Positions 26,957 to 35,449 of a stretch of DNA of 64,000 nt are shown here, piece by piece (the first letter of the stretch is position 1; each line of letters opens with the position of its first letter). Where the stretch lies: the NCBI GenBank assembly GCA_002786355.1, contig PGCO01000013.1:186001-250000 (forward strand), in the 5' to 3' direction. A model generated the notes under the pieces. The model worked only from the letters and a program-made list of their open reading frames with translations, was not told where the DNA came from and made no database searches. Source of the stretch: Sediminibacterium sp. FEMGT703S. Lineage in GTDB: Bacteria; Bacteroidota; Bacteroidia; Chitinophagales; Chitinophagaceae. Position numbers and translations under genes: made by a program.

Positions 26957-26985
26957 AGCTCAGTTAAAAAACTGGGCTTTTTTTT
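26957..26985 (+). terminator. Intrinsic terminator of the small basic gene
   Basis: Stem AGCTCAGT / ACTGGGCT (eight pairs, one G-U) with a short A-rich loop, followed by a run of eight T. Lies 14 bases after the stop of the 31-codon gene and before the convergent SDR gene. Confidence 0.65.
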
Positions 26986-27008
26986 GGAGAAAACAACTTT
27001 AAATACTT

Positions 27009-27764
27009 TTATTTAGCATTTGCACTAAACCCTCCATCTACTTTAATGGTCTCTCCTGTTATATAAGAAGAACTTGCCATGGCTAAAAAAGCAACTGCAT
27101 TTGCAATTTCATTGGGAGATGCAATCCTATTCATTGGAGTATTAGAAATTACATAATCCTGTAATTCTTCATCTTGCAATAATGTATTAATCCGATTAGT
27201 AGAAGTGAACCACGGGGCAACCGAGTTAACCCTGATATGATGTCGCGCCCATTCAACTGATAGAGATTTTGTGAGTTGGATTAAAGCTGCTTTTGCAACA
27301 GCATACATACTGCCTGTTCCAACATCTTCAAATCCAGCAATTGAACTAATATTGATCACAACAGCTCCATTTGCAGCTTTCAATGGTTCAAATAGTAATT
27401 GGGTTAAACGAATAACGCTAAATAGGTTTAAATTAAAGATTTGATGAATGTCTTCTAAACTATAGTCAATAAATGGTTTAGGGAAATTACCACCTACATT
27501 ATTGACGAGAATATCAATTTTATCTAACCCTAAATCAGCAATCAAGTTCTGATAATGATGATGATCAGTTAAGTCAGCAATAACCAATCTGACTTGCTGG
27601 CCTTTTTGTTGCCATTTTTCAACATCAAGGTTAAACTCATCCTGATTTCTAGCAATAATGACTACATCGGCACCCAATGATAAAAACTCATTAACAATAG
27701 CAAGACCTATCCCTTTTGTTCCTCCGGTAATCAAAGCCAGTTTACCTTTTAAATTCCATTTCAC
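27009..27764 (-). CDS. SDR-family NAD(P)-dependent oxidoreductase
   Basis: 251 residues beginning at GTG. Classical SDR motifs: TGGTKGIG (Rossmann glycine motif, about 13-20), NNVGG, catalytic Ser in ISSIAG, Y-x-x-x-K in SMYAVAKAAL, and C-terminal GETIKVDGGF. It reduces a carbonyl or oxidises an alcohol with NAD(P)H; the family resembles tropinone-reductase/3-oxoacyl-ACP-reductase types. The GTG overlaps the coaBC stop codon by one base (TAGTG), implying translational coupling to a CoA enzyme. Since panB and panC are divergent next door and no ketopantoate reductase (panE) is present in the window, a ketopantoate-reductase role is conceivable but unproven. Confidence 0.9.
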   Translation of the reverse strand: MKWNLKGKLALITGGTKGIGLAIVNEFLSLGADVVIIARNQDEFNLDVEKWQQKGQQVRLVIADLTDHHHYQNLIADLGLDKIDILVNNVGGNFPKPFIDYSLEDIHQIFNLNLFSVIRLTQLLFEPLKAANGAVVINISSIAGFEDVGTGSMYAVAKAALIQLTKSLSVEWARHHIRVNSVAPWFTSTNRINTLLQDEELQDYVISNTPMNRIASPNEIANAVAFLAMASSSYITGETIKVDGGFSANAK

Positions 27765-28954
27765 TATAGCCAGTTTTTAATAATAAAACTTGTTAATCTT
27801 GAAGCAATATCAGATTTGGATAAAGTATCAAATGCTTCAATTTGATCTTTACTGATTAGTGATACCTTCATATCATTTTGATTGAAACAAATATTGGAAT
27901 CGTTAAGTTGATTCAAAACAATTAAATCTGCATTTTTTTTATTCAATTTTTCAATTGCATTGTCAACTTCATGATCAGTTTCTAAAGCAAATCCAATAAT
28001 TTTTTGATGTGGTAGTTTATTTAACCCAAATGATCCAAGAATATCTTTCGTTTTTACAAGATTAATTTGCAAGGTATCGCCAGATTTTTTAATTTTTTGG
28101 TTGTTAATATTGGGGATCGTGTAATCGGCTACGGCAGCAGTAAAAACAGCATAATCATAGCGTTCTTGAAATTCTTGGCAAGCCGCATACATTTCATTTG
28201 CCGTTTTAACCTGAATCAAATGAATTCCATCATATTTAGTTTTAATTGCAACTGGTCCTGAAACCAAGTGCACATCCGCACCAAGCATATAAAATGATTC
28301 TGCTATTGCGTATCCCATTTTTCCAGAAGACCGATTGGTAATGACCCTAACAGGATCAATTGATTCTTCAGTTGGACCAGCAGTAACCAAAACCGTTTTA
28401 CCAGATAAAGTTGATTGCCTTATGAAATTAGATTCAATATAGGTAATCATCTCTTCAATTTCAGGTAATCTTCCTTTACCACTAATGCCACTAGCCAATA
28501 AACCAGTACTAGGTTCAACGACTGTATTACCTCTTTGTTTTAATGTAGATATATTGTGTTGTGTGCTTGGATGCAGCCACATATCTTCATCCATTGCAGG
28601 AAATATAACAATAGGTGCAGGACAGCTTAAATAGGTAGCAATTAAAAAATTATCTGCAAGTCCGTTTGTTAACTTTGCAATTGTGGTACAACTACTGGGT
28701 GCAATTACAAAAAGATCAGCCCATCTCCCCAAATGCACATGATTTTGCCACAAATCATCTTCAACAAATTCACAATACACTTTATGCTCAGAAAATGTAG
28801 ATAAGATAGTAGTGGAAACAAATGATTTGGCTGTTGGTGTAATGATCACTTTAATACTTGCACCTCGTTGCTTTAAAAGCCTGATAAAATGATACATTTT
28901 ATAAGCCGAAATGCTTCCTGTTATACCCACCAATATTTTTTTATCTAAAAACAT
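27764..28954 (-). CDS. coaBC: Bifunctional phosphopantothenoylcysteine decarboxylase/synthetase
   Basis: 396 residues from ATG 28954. N-terminal flavoprotein decarboxylase (CoaC, about 1-180): GITGSISAYK, catalytic His in NHVHLGRWAD, and PAMDEDMW. C-terminal synthetase (CoaB, about 185-396): VTAGPTEESIDPVRVITNRSSGKMG, AAVADY and ALETD. It joins cysteine to 4'-phosphopantothenate and decarboxylates the product to 4'-phosphopantetheine. Odd feature: the decarboxylase substrate-clamp loop reads ASGISGKGRL where the usual catalytic Cys is expected (ACGxxGxGRM in E. coli); here it is Ser and no Cys lies in the loop. The gene is divergent from panC with a 62-base intergenic region and coupled to the downstream SDR. 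Confidence 0.93.
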   Translation of the reverse strand: MFLDKKILVGITGSISAYKMYHFIRLLKQRGASIKVIITPTAKSFVSTTILSTFSEHKVYCEFVEDDLWQNHVHLGRWADLFVIAPSSCTTIAKLTNGLADNFLIATYLSCPAPIVIFPAMDEDMWLHPSTQHNISTLKQRGNTVVEPSTGLLASGISGKGRLPEIEEMITYIESNFIRQSTLSGKTVLVTAGPTEESIDPVRVITNRSSGKMGYAIAESFYMLGADVHLVSGPVAIKTKYDGIHLIQVKTANEMYAACQEFQERYDYAVFTAAVADYTIPNINNQKIKKSGDTLQINLVKTKDILGSFGLNKLPHQKIIGFALETDHEVDNAIEKLNKKNADLIVLNQLNDSNICFNQNDMKVSLISKDQIEAFDTLSKSDIASRLTSFIIKNWL

Positions 28955-29016
28955 AATCAAACTTAATATTTCTGAATTAAAATGATTGAACTTTACAATC
29001 TTATTATAAGATATAG

Positions 29017-29868
29017 ATGGAAATAGTTGAAAATATCAATGAATTAGCAAGTTACATAAGCTCAGTCAAAACTAATGTGAATATTGGTTTTGTTCCTACT
29101 ATGGGCGCTTTACACGAAGGACATCTTAATTTAATAAAAGCATCGAAATTGAATGGTGATATTACTATATGTTCTGTGTTTGTAAATAAAATTCAGTTTA
29201 ATAATGAGGAAGATTTTATTAAATATCCTAGAAATATTGACCAAGACATTGAATTATTACAACAAGCTGGTTGCGATTGCTTATTTATTCCAACGCAGGA
29301 AATTGTTTTTCCTTTAGACTATGAATTCGAAAATTTTGAACTTGGCAATATTGAAGAAATTTTAGAAGGCTTCTATAGACCAGGACATTTTCAAGGCGTA
29401 TGCAATGTTGTCAATCGGTTTATTAACTTAATTCATCCTAATAAGCTTTATTTGGGGATAAAAGACTTGCAACAGTGTAAGGTGATTGAAAAAATGATTC
29501 ACCTTGAAAAATATGAGCCTACCGTTGAACTGGTATACTGTGCAACTACAAGAAACGAAAAGGGATTGGCATTAAGTAGCAGAAATAAAAGATTGAGCTC
29601 TATTGCTCAAGAAAAAGCATTGATTTTAATTGAAACACTGAAATCAGCCAAAGAACAAATACTTAATAAAAGCAATCACCTCTATACTATTCAACAATTA
29701 GCAATTGATGCCATCTTAAATAATGGTTTTGAATCAGTAGATTATTTTGAATTTGTAAATCAAGATTTTGAATTGATTGACCATCAATCAACCGAACAGA
29801 GCCCTGCATTCATTCTAACAGCTGCCACTATTGAAGGCGTAAGACTTATAGATAATATAATCCTATAA
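29017..29868 (+). CDS. panC: Pantothenate synthetase (pantoate-beta-alanine ligase)
   Basis: 283 residues. Nucleotidyltransferase motifs: PTMGALHEGHLNLI (HIGH-type, about 27-40), NKIQFNNEEDF (pantoate binding), RPGHFQGVCNVVNRFI, LGIKDLQQCKVI (usually GEKDxQQ; the Glu is Ile here) and LALSSRNKRLS (KMSKS-like ATP loop). It condenses pantoate and beta-alanine using ATP in the cytoplasm. It starts the panC-panB operon (one base between stop and next ATG) and is divergent from coaBC, so the two units probably share a control region. Confidence 0.95.
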   Translation: MEIVENINELASYISSVKTNVNIGFVPTMGALHEGHLNLIKASKLNGDITICSVFVNKIQFNNEEDFIKYPRNIDQDIELLQQAGCDCLFIPTQEIVFPLDYEFENFELGNIEEILEGFYRPGHFQGVCNVVNRFINLIHPNKLYLGIKDLQQCKVIEKMIHLEKYEPTVELVYCATTRNEKGLALSSRNKRLSSIAQEKALILIETLKSAKEQILNKSNHLYTIQQLAIDAILNNGFESVDYFEFVNQDFELIDHQSTEQSPAFILTAATIEGVRLIDNIIL

Positions 29869-29869
29869 A

Positions 29870-30664
29870 ATGAAACACTCCGTTAAAACCATCTGTCAAT
29901 TAAAACAAGAAGGAAAAAAAATCAGCATGTTAACATCGTATGATTATACGACTGCTAAAATTGTGGATGAAGTTGGAATAGAGATAGTTTTAGTAGGCGA
30001 CAGCTTATCCAATGTTTTTCAGGGTAATGATACTACTGTTCCTGTTACCATAGATGAAATGATTTATCATGGCAAAGTTGTTGTCAAAGGCGTTAAAAAT
30101 GCTTTAGTAGTGATTGATATGCCATTTGGCACTTATCAGATAAATGAAGAAAGTGCTGTAGAAAACGCGATAAAAATTATCAAGGAAACAAATGCCCAAG
30201 CTGTAAAGCTTGAAGGGGGGATTGAAATTGAGCATTGCATTAAACGAATTACAAACGCCGGCATCCCAGTTATGGGCCATTTAGGCTTAACCCCTCAAAG
30301 CATTCATCAAATTGGCTCATTTGAATTGCAGGCAACAACAAAAGAAGCACAGGATAAAATATTACAAGATGCCGTGGCATTAGAGAAGGCAGGTTGCTTT
30401 GCAGTGGTACTAGAAAAAATCCCTCCATTCATTGCAAAAGAAATTACGAGTTTATTGAATATACCAGTCATTGGTATTGGTGCTGGCAATCATTGTGATG
30501 GCCAGGTACTCGTGATCAATGACTTAATTGGACTTGATCCTTCCTTTAAACCAAAGTTTGTTCGTCAGTATTTAAATGCCCATTCGCTTATTTCTGCTGC
30601 AGTAAAGCAGTATCATGAAGATGTGAAAAGCGGTGGATTTCCTAGTGAGAAGGAATCGTATTAA
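29870..30664 (+). CDS. panB: 3-methyl-2-oxobutanoate hydroxymethyltransferase
   Basis: 264 residues, close to the family norm. Motifs: SMLTSYDYTTAKIVDEVGI, VLVGDSLSNV (Mg2+ and substrate Asp/Ser), VVIDMPFGTYQ, AVKLEGG, GHLGLTPQ and IGIGAGNHCDGQVLV. It transfers a hydroxymethyl group from methylene-tetrahydrofolate to alpha-ketoisovalerate to give ketopantoate, the first committed step of pantothenate synthesis. Cotranscribed with panC. No panD or panE is present here. Confidence 0.95.
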   Translation: MKHSVKTICQLKQEGKKISMLTSYDYTTAKIVDEVGIEIVLVGDSLSNVFQGNDTTVPVTIDEMIYHGKVVVKGVKNALVVIDMPFGTYQINEESAVENAIKIIKETNAQAVKLEGGIEIEHCIKRITNAGIPVMGHLGLTPQSIHQIGSFELQATTKEAQDKILQDAVALEKAGCFAVVLEKIPPFIAKEITSLLNIPVIGIGAGNHCDGQVLVINDLIGLDPSFKPKFVRQYLNAHSLISAAVKQYHEDVKSGGFPSEKESY

Positions 30665-30679
30665 TAAATGTTCTTTACT

Positions 30680-31222
30680 TTAAAATGATTTATACTCTTT
30701 CATTTTATCTACTAACAAGTTATGTAATTCATCGAAGTTTATTTTCAAGGAACTAGCCGAAATACTTATTGGTGAACCATAAGTTTTATAATTAATTTCC
30801 ATTCCTTTCCGTTTAATGGTATTAGTTACTCTGGCAAGATAATCTTGAGGATTTTTAACAATAAGCATTAAGAATTTTTGATTCATTACCTGAGCAACCT
30901 TAATTTCTTGGATATCTTTCCATGATACAAGACCTGCTGAAACACCACTAGAATTATCAATTATTCCCTGACTATTAATGATAATTCCTGCTTTTTTATC
31001 CGAAATTTTAGAAAAAATAACAACCGCTCCAAGGCCAAAAAACAAGACTGAAATAAAACCAACTATAGAATAAATTGAAGAAAGACCAAAAATTTGGTTA
31101 CTACTAATTGGTGGATTTATCAAAAACCATAGTCCAATTAAAACAAAACCAATTGCACCAAATAAGATTAAAAATAGTTTTTTTTTGCTTAGAGGAATTT
31201 CGATTTGTTCTTGTTGGATCAT
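30680..31222 (-). CDS. Membrane protein with PH-like domain (STM3941-family-like)
   Basis: 180 residues from ATG 31222 (an earlier frame adds 14 atypical residues). Starts EQIEIPLSKKKLFLILFG, then TM1 (about 14-33) and TM2 (about 45-65), followed by a PH-like beta domain with GIIDNSSGVSAGLVSWKDIQEIKV, whose W-x-x-I signature is typical of the STM3941 and bacterial PH families. No enzymatic function is known for these. Convergent with panB, 15 bases away. Confidence 0.65.
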   Translation of the reverse strand: MIQQEQIEIPLSKKKLFLILFGAIGFVLIGLWFLINPPISSNQIFGLSSIYSIVGFISVLFFGLGAVVIFSKISDKKAGIIINSQGIIDNSSGVSAGLVSWKDIQEIKVAQVMNQKFLMLIVKNPQDYLARVTNTIKRKGMEINYKTYGSPISISASSLKINFDELHNLLVDKMKEYKSF

Positions 31223-31359
31223 TTTCGTGTTTTGTAGAATTTTAAAAAGATGAGTATGCGACAATGGTTCATCTAATTAAAACAAAATTGAACTTATTAA
31301 TGGAACGCTTAAAATTTGTGACCTAAAAAATGCGTTAATAGATTGAAATAAAATAGCTT

Positions 31360-31602
31360 TTAGCTATTGTAAGGTCTTTTGAAAATTTGTTTTACTTCTC
31401 TCCAACTAAAAGGTATCGTTATAAATAATGCCATCCAAGTCGCATGAAGTATATGATACTTCCATGAATGTTTCTCGTCAAAAAAGAATTCATCGGCAAT
31501 TAACCAAGCTATAAGCCAGTAAAGCCAATTTAGCATAAATGATACAAAAAATCTCTTCAATGGAGTCAAACCGTTATGCCATTCGGTGTACTTTTTTATC
31601 AT
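31360..31602 (-). CDS. Small two-helix membrane protein
   Basis: 80 residues; hydrophobic segments at about 18-38 (FFVSFMLNWLYWLIAWLIA) and 51-65 (HILHATWMALFITIPFSW) around a charged loop FFDEKHSWKYH. The end REVKQIFKRPYNS is basic. No family recognised. Stands alone, about 110 bases from either neighbour. Confidence 0.45.
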   Translation of the reverse strand: MIKKYTEWHNGLTPLKRFFVSFMLNWLYWLIAWLIADEFFFDEKHSWKYHILHATWMALFITIPFSWREVKQIFKRPYNS

Positions 31603-31714
31603 TTTACTAAGTTAGTATTTTATCAGATTTGACTATCTAAATACTAAAGACTCAATACTATGTACGATAAGCATATTTCAATTTAAATTATAGAAAGGTT
31701 TTGAGGGGACAAAA

Positions 31715-32704
31715 TTATTTTATCAATTCTTTTAATTTATTTGCTGTCTTTTGTTTGTAACCAAAGAAACTGTCGATTAGCCTACCTTCTGCGTCAATTA
31801 CATAGAATGTTGGCCAACCTGTATTATTGAAGTAAGTTGATGCAAAATGGTATTCGTCCCAAACATTTACCCAAGTGATTTTGCTCTTTTGGTCAAGGTG
31901 TTCGTTAAGCCAAGAATTTTTAGAATCATCTGCCCATATAGTTATTATTTCAATTTTCCCATTGTTTATTTTTTCAAGTTGGTCAAGCAGACTAATACTT
32001 GAAATTGAAAAAGAACATTCAGAGGAAAAAAATGTAACTAACTTAGTTTTTCCATTTTCATTAATCACTGAAACTGGGTTTCCATCTCTATTTGGCAAAC
32101 TAAAATTCGCAACTTTATCACCTATTTTCAAAGGCTTCCTTTTTTTTGCGTTTATATAAGCTTCTATCTTTTTGAAGTAAGTAGAACCTCGATATAATGT
32201 GTCAACATTTTGAGAAAAAATCTCTAAATCAGGAACTGGGATGTCGTTCTTGTTTTCGTTCACAAAGTATAAAATAGGGATGTTAACCGAATTACTCAGC
32301 ATAAATTGATTTTGCTGATTACCCTTTAAAGATTCTATTTTCTCTGATATAGATTGATAAGACAATTTATCAGCTACTTGAAAGGTTTTATCAACCCAAT
32401 TAATATCTATTTTTATACTGTCTTTATCAAACCAAATCTTGGGAGTATGCTGCTCTATCTTACCTTTTGTTGTAATACTTGCAATAAAAAAACAGGCTGG
32501 TAATTGTTGAAGACTTGTATTAATTGAAAAGGCTCCATTATCTTGTAGTTTCAATCGAATAAGCATTCCTTCCAGCGCTAAATAAATGGATTCATCTGCT
32601 TTTGCGTTTTTAATCTGTCCTCTGAAACTAACTGTTTGTTGAGATTGTGATTGAATTAAAGCTAAACTTAAGATTAGGCTTAGTATTAATTTTTTCAAAA
32701 ACAT
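31715..32704 (-). CDS. TlpA/AhpC-TSA-like thioredoxin-fold protein with degenerate active site
   Basis: 329 residues. Signal peptide ending LIQSQSQ, then a DUF4369-like beta domain (about 22-120; FRGQIKNAKADESIYLALEG), a helical linker, and a thioredoxin-fold domain (about 190-329; KIGDKVANFSLPNRDGNPVSV ... TKLVTFFSSECSFSISSISLLDQL ... GWPTFYVIDAEGRLID, with cis-Pro in GWPT). The CXXC pair is reduced to CSFS: the first Cys is kept and the second is Ser. So it is unlikely to be a normal disulfide reductase; it may bind thiols or haem intermediates. Predicted periplasmic. Confidence 0.8.
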   Translation of the reverse strand: MFLKKLILSLILSLALIQSQSQQTVSFRGQIKNAKADESIYLALEGMLIRLKLQDNGAFSINTSLQQLPACFFIASITTKGKIEQHTPKIWFDKDSIKIDINWVDKTFQVADKLSYQSISEKIESLKGNQQNQFMLSNSVNIPILYFVNENKNDIPVPDLEIFSQNVDTLYRGSTYFKKIEAYINAKKRKPLKIGDKVANFSLPNRDGNPVSVINENGKTKLVTFFSSECSFSISSISLLDQLEKINNGKIEIITIWADDSKNSWLNEHLDQKSKITWVNVWDEYHFASTYFNNTGWPTFYVIDAEGRLIDSFFGYKQKTANKLKELIK

Positions 32705-32768
32705 AATTGTAAAATTTATTAAAATCTGAGGTGGTATAACTGGGGAATTGGGTTGTTATCTCAGCTGA
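32705..32768. repeat. Imperfect inverted repeat between genes
   Basis: CTGAG ... TATAAC ... GTTAT ... CTCAG form a long imperfect hairpin of about 39 bases at about 32726-32764 between the TlpA-like and TIKI-like genes. It could be a transcript-end structure. It does not carry complete attC core sites. Confidence 0.3.
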
Positions 32769-33545
32769 TTATTTTTGCTCCCAATATTCAAGTATGATAA
32801 AATTGTTGCTCTTCTGTTTAGTTTCAAGTTCATTGTACAGATAATATTTGTGCGCATTTCCGGTCTGAACTAAAATTCGTTTATTTGGATATTGTTTCAC
32901 AATATTTAAAATATTCTTTGCCATTTCTTTATTTCTAATGTCCCAATAGTCTTGTGCAATTTGTAAAATTGGAATTATTTTTTTTAAGGTATCATTAGAA
33001 ATTGCCATATCCATGATTTTGTTATATTCCCATTTTGATCTTAGTTCTACTAATTTTCTTACATAGGGTTTATTCAATGTTTCCAAATTTTCATTGCTCA
33101 TTTCGTTTTCAGCACTTTTAAAATCAGACAATACTTCAATATATGTAATCGAAAGTTTGTCTGCTTGTCCTGTAGAAAAATAAGCGTTGAAGATTTTGCC
33201 CATACTGTCAATTTTGGGCCAATAATTGTTTTTTGCTCTATAATCCTGTTTCCCATTCCAATCATAGGGAAAAATAAGCGTACTAGGTTTTGTTTTAAGA
33301 TATTGATGAATAGACTTAAATTCTATCGCTCCTTCAAGTCCTTTTACACTATTACGTATGTCTAAAATTGTGTCAGCTTCATACAAAATTATATCCGGTT
33401 TGAATTTTGCAAATGCTTTAATATAATCTTCGTTTTTAATTTTTACAGTTTCGTCGTGACTTGTCCCCAAAATGCACAATTTTGTTTGTCCATTAATTAG
33501 TTGAAAGTTAATTGTCAAAATGATCAATAAACAAAGTCTATTCAT
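32769..33545 (-). CDS. Exported TraB/TIKI-like protein of unknown function
   Basis: 258 residues. Signal peptide ending QLINGQ. The mature part contains motifs seen in the TIKI/TraB (EreA/ChaN-like) superfamily: CILGTSHD near the start, IILYEAD, a central helical region, RNKEMAKNILNIVKQYP and RILVQTGNAHKYYLYNEL with the C-terminal G-x-x-H. Known members are metal-dependent hydrolases or proteases. The two GX2H-type motifs (GTSHD and GNAHKY) are the evidence for this assignment; it remains uncertain. Confidence 0.6.
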   Translation of the reverse strand: MNRLCLLIILTINFQLINGQTKLCILGTSHDETVKIKNEDYIKAFAKFKPDIILYEADTILDIRNSVKGLEGAIEFKSIHQYLKTKPSTLIFPYDWNGKQDYRAKNNYWPKIDSMGKIFNAYFSTGQADKLSITYIEVLSDFKSAENEMSNENLETLNKPYVRKLVELRSKWEYNKIMDMAISNDTLKKIIPILQIAQDYWDIRNKEMAKNILNIVKQYPNKRILVQTGNAHKYYLYNELETKQKSNNFIILEYWEQK

Positions 33546-33670
33546 TAGTAATGTTTTTTTAATAATCTTATTTTGAATAAATGCTACTCACTCGTTTTTA
33601 TTATCTACTATCAAGCCTTGATGATAACATTTTAATGCTTGTTTTCAAATATACTACATTGCATAGATTG

Positions 33671-34195
33671 TTATTTTATTGCAATTCCTTTATACTCTTT
33701 CGATTGCAAATAAATGGTAGTACCAAGTATATGCCATTCTACAACACCAAGAACAATATAATTAAATTGATTATTGTCTGATGTCTTATTAATGATGATT
33801 GACATCGGTCTCCAATTTGTTCCACTAACGAAGCTCGAAGTGGAGGAACTAGCACTAATTGGTATTTTTTTTCCACCTTTTATATCTTCGGTATAATTTA
33901 TCATTAAGTCATATTTTGAAATAAAATTCTTTTCTAAATTAACTTTCAAAAAATAAGTTGCCTTGCTATTTAAGCTGTCCGCAGTTTTAAATTTCCAAGT
34001 TTTGGTTTGGCTATATTTTAATTCTTTGTTGTTTTCAATACTAGAATGTCCTACAAAAGAAAGCAGTCCAAATACAAAAACAATTGAAGCAAAAAGACCC
34101 ATTTTTTCTTTAATGTGTTTTGTTGCTTTGAAACAGATTACAATAAAAAATATAAAAAGAGCGATATTAAGTAAGCCCCAAAATAAGTAAATCAT
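33671..34195 (-). CDS. Membrane-anchored protein of unknown function
   Basis: 174 residues. TM1 about 2-24 (IYLFWGLLNIALFIFFIVICF) and TM2 about 33-50 (LFASIVFVFGLLSFVG), then a roughly 115-residue beta-rich soluble part (TWKFKTADSLNSKATYFLKVNLEKNF; IVLGVVEWHILGTTIYLQSKEY). No motif recognised. Isolated from its neighbours by more than 100 bases. Confidence 0.5.
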   Translation of the reverse strand: MIYLFWGLLNIALFIFFIVICFKATKHIKEKMGLFASIVFVFGLLSFVGHSSIENNKELKYSQTKTWKFKTADSLNSKATYFLKVNLEKNFISKYDLMINYTEDIKGGKKIPISASSSTSSFVSGTNWRPMSIIINKTSDNNQFNYIVLGVVEWHILGTTIYLQSKEYKGIAIK

Positions 34196-34312
34196 ATTTT
34201 AAAATTTTTTTTACAATAAGCATATTTTACACCGGAATGTTGCGTTTAACCTTTATTGCTAAAATAGTCAGGATAAAAATCACTTGCATCTAGACAATCC
34301 GTAATCTAGATA

Positions 34313-34426
34313 TCAAAAAGTTTTATTTGTGTATGACTGTATAATATTTAAAATGATTAGAAGCACAAAAAGGATCAAACCAATCAATGTAAAAAAAATG
34401 AATAACGATGGAAGGGCTTTATTCAT
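34313..34426 (-). CDS. Putative 37-residue single-TM small protein
   Basis: ATG to TGA, 37 codons: MNKALPSLF, then a continuous hydrophobic helix (IFFTLIGLILFVLLIILNII) and a polar tail QSYTNKTF. It fills most of an otherwise empty 300-base gap. The composition is that of a small membrane protein, but there is no homologue in the window and no clear terminator, so it may be chance. Confidence 0.35.
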   Translation of the reverse strand: MNKALPSLFIFFTLIGLILFVLLIILNIIQSYTNKTF

Positions 34427-34464
34427 GATTTAGTTATTTTCATAAAAATAATGAATCCACATAT

Positions 34465-34492
34465 TAGCTATTGTTGCAATCATGAATAGCTA
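34465..34492. repeat. Perfect 8-bp hairpin
   Basis: TAGCTATT and AATAGCTA flank a 12-base loop, 23 bases after the stop of the lipoprotein at 34515 on the minus strand. AT-rich, with no T-run directly after it, so a weak terminator or RNA stability element. Confidence 0.35.
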
Positions 34493-34514
34493 TTTAAGTA
34501 TCAATACAGTATTT

Positions 34515-34946
34515 CTATTGATTTCTTTGTCTAACGATTTCTAAAGCTTGAATGTAATATTTGGCTTTAGTTTTGGGACTTGCAAATCCATAGGTTTGAA
34601 ATATTTTATTTGCCATTAAATCTTTCAGCTGAAATTGCAAGTCTTTATCTCGCTCTACATGACCAGATGAAGTCATAACTGTATAGTGATCCATGTATGC
34701 ATGAAATACATATCCAGATTTTCTCAATACCTCATCCTCCGTAACAACCGAATATGGGCCCTTGTAATATTTTTCAAATGCGGCGATGATTATATTATTT
34801 ATTCTTTTATTTGAGTATTGTACAATAAAAACGGGTTTATTATCTTTTCCAAAATCTTTAGGAATCTGATCATGATCTAGAAAAGATTTTGTCGAAAAAC
34901 AAGAAGTAAAAAACACAAGACAAAGTAAAATGAATATTCTGGCCAT
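34515..34946 (-). CDS. Lipoprotein of unknown function
   Basis: 143 residues. Lipobox FFTSC (Cys about 16). The mature part has KPVFIVQYSNKRINNIIIAAFEKYYKGPYSVV and an aromatic stretch YVFHAYMDHYT. A decayed copy with the same 3' end lies at 44483-44626 after a large internal deletion, so the gene belongs to a family that has been duplicated in this genome. Function unknown. Confidence 0.6.
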   Translation of the reverse strand: MARIFILLCLVFFTSCFSTKSFLDHDQIPKDFGKDNKPVFIVQYSNKRINNIIIAAFEKYYKGPYSVVTEDEVLRKSGYVFHAYMDHYTVMTSSGHVERDKDLQFQLKDLMANKIFQTYGFASPKTKAKYYIQALEIVRQRNQ

Positions 34947-35032
34947 TGTTTTAATTTGAGGATTACTTATTGTTTAAATACCATGATTCCAAGGTTGGGG
35001 GTAAGCTTACTACCGATGTAGTCATTCATTCT

Positions 35033-35345
35033 TTACAAATTTTTCATTATCTCATCTATATTAGCAAGTATTCCTAAAGCATTTCTCATTGAATGTAACA
35101 GTGTTGTTGTCCAGAAGCTAGACTGTTTTCTTTTTTGAAAAGTTAGGTATGTAACAGCTAATACAAATCCGAGTGGCAAGGTCAACAAAAAATACCAAAA
35201 ACTGTAGAATAAATGTCCAAGTCCAAAGATTAATGTCGAAAAATTAATGAAAACAGAATATACCTAAAATAAGTTAACTGTGTCCAATACTGATAGAATC
35301 TTACCAAAGCTTCTCGCATCTGTCTAATAAATTTTTTTAAATATT
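35033..35345 (-). pseudogene. Remnant of CPBP-type intramembrane protease gene
   Basis: Two overlapping frames on the minus strand together give a recognisable C-terminal half: RQMREALVRFYQYW ... FSLIF, then (after a frameshift near 35250-35265) STLIFGLGHLFYSFWYFLL, a helix LPLGFVLAVTYLTF and LLHSMRNALGILANI. The IFGLGHL and HSxxN elements match CPBP glutamate-type membrane proteases; the N-terminal EE motif is missing. No start codon is present. It fills the gap 34947-35449. Confidence 0.5.
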
Positions 35346-35398
35346 CAATAAAGGAATAGTTATAATTAGGTTAACGAACGAGTATTTGCGAGGGGTGA

Positions 35399-35414
35399 GG
35401 CCATTGCTGAAAGT
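35399..35414. repeat. 16-base repeat, copy 1, beside a gene 3' end
   Basis: GGCCATTGCTGAAAGT is identical to 36575-36590. Here it lies 36 bases before the stop-codon end (35450) of a minus-strand gene. Similarity continues loosely for about 15 more bases toward the stop. Confidence 0.55.
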
Positions 35415-35449
35415 TTAACATGTGCAAAGCTTTCTTTTATGCAACGTTT

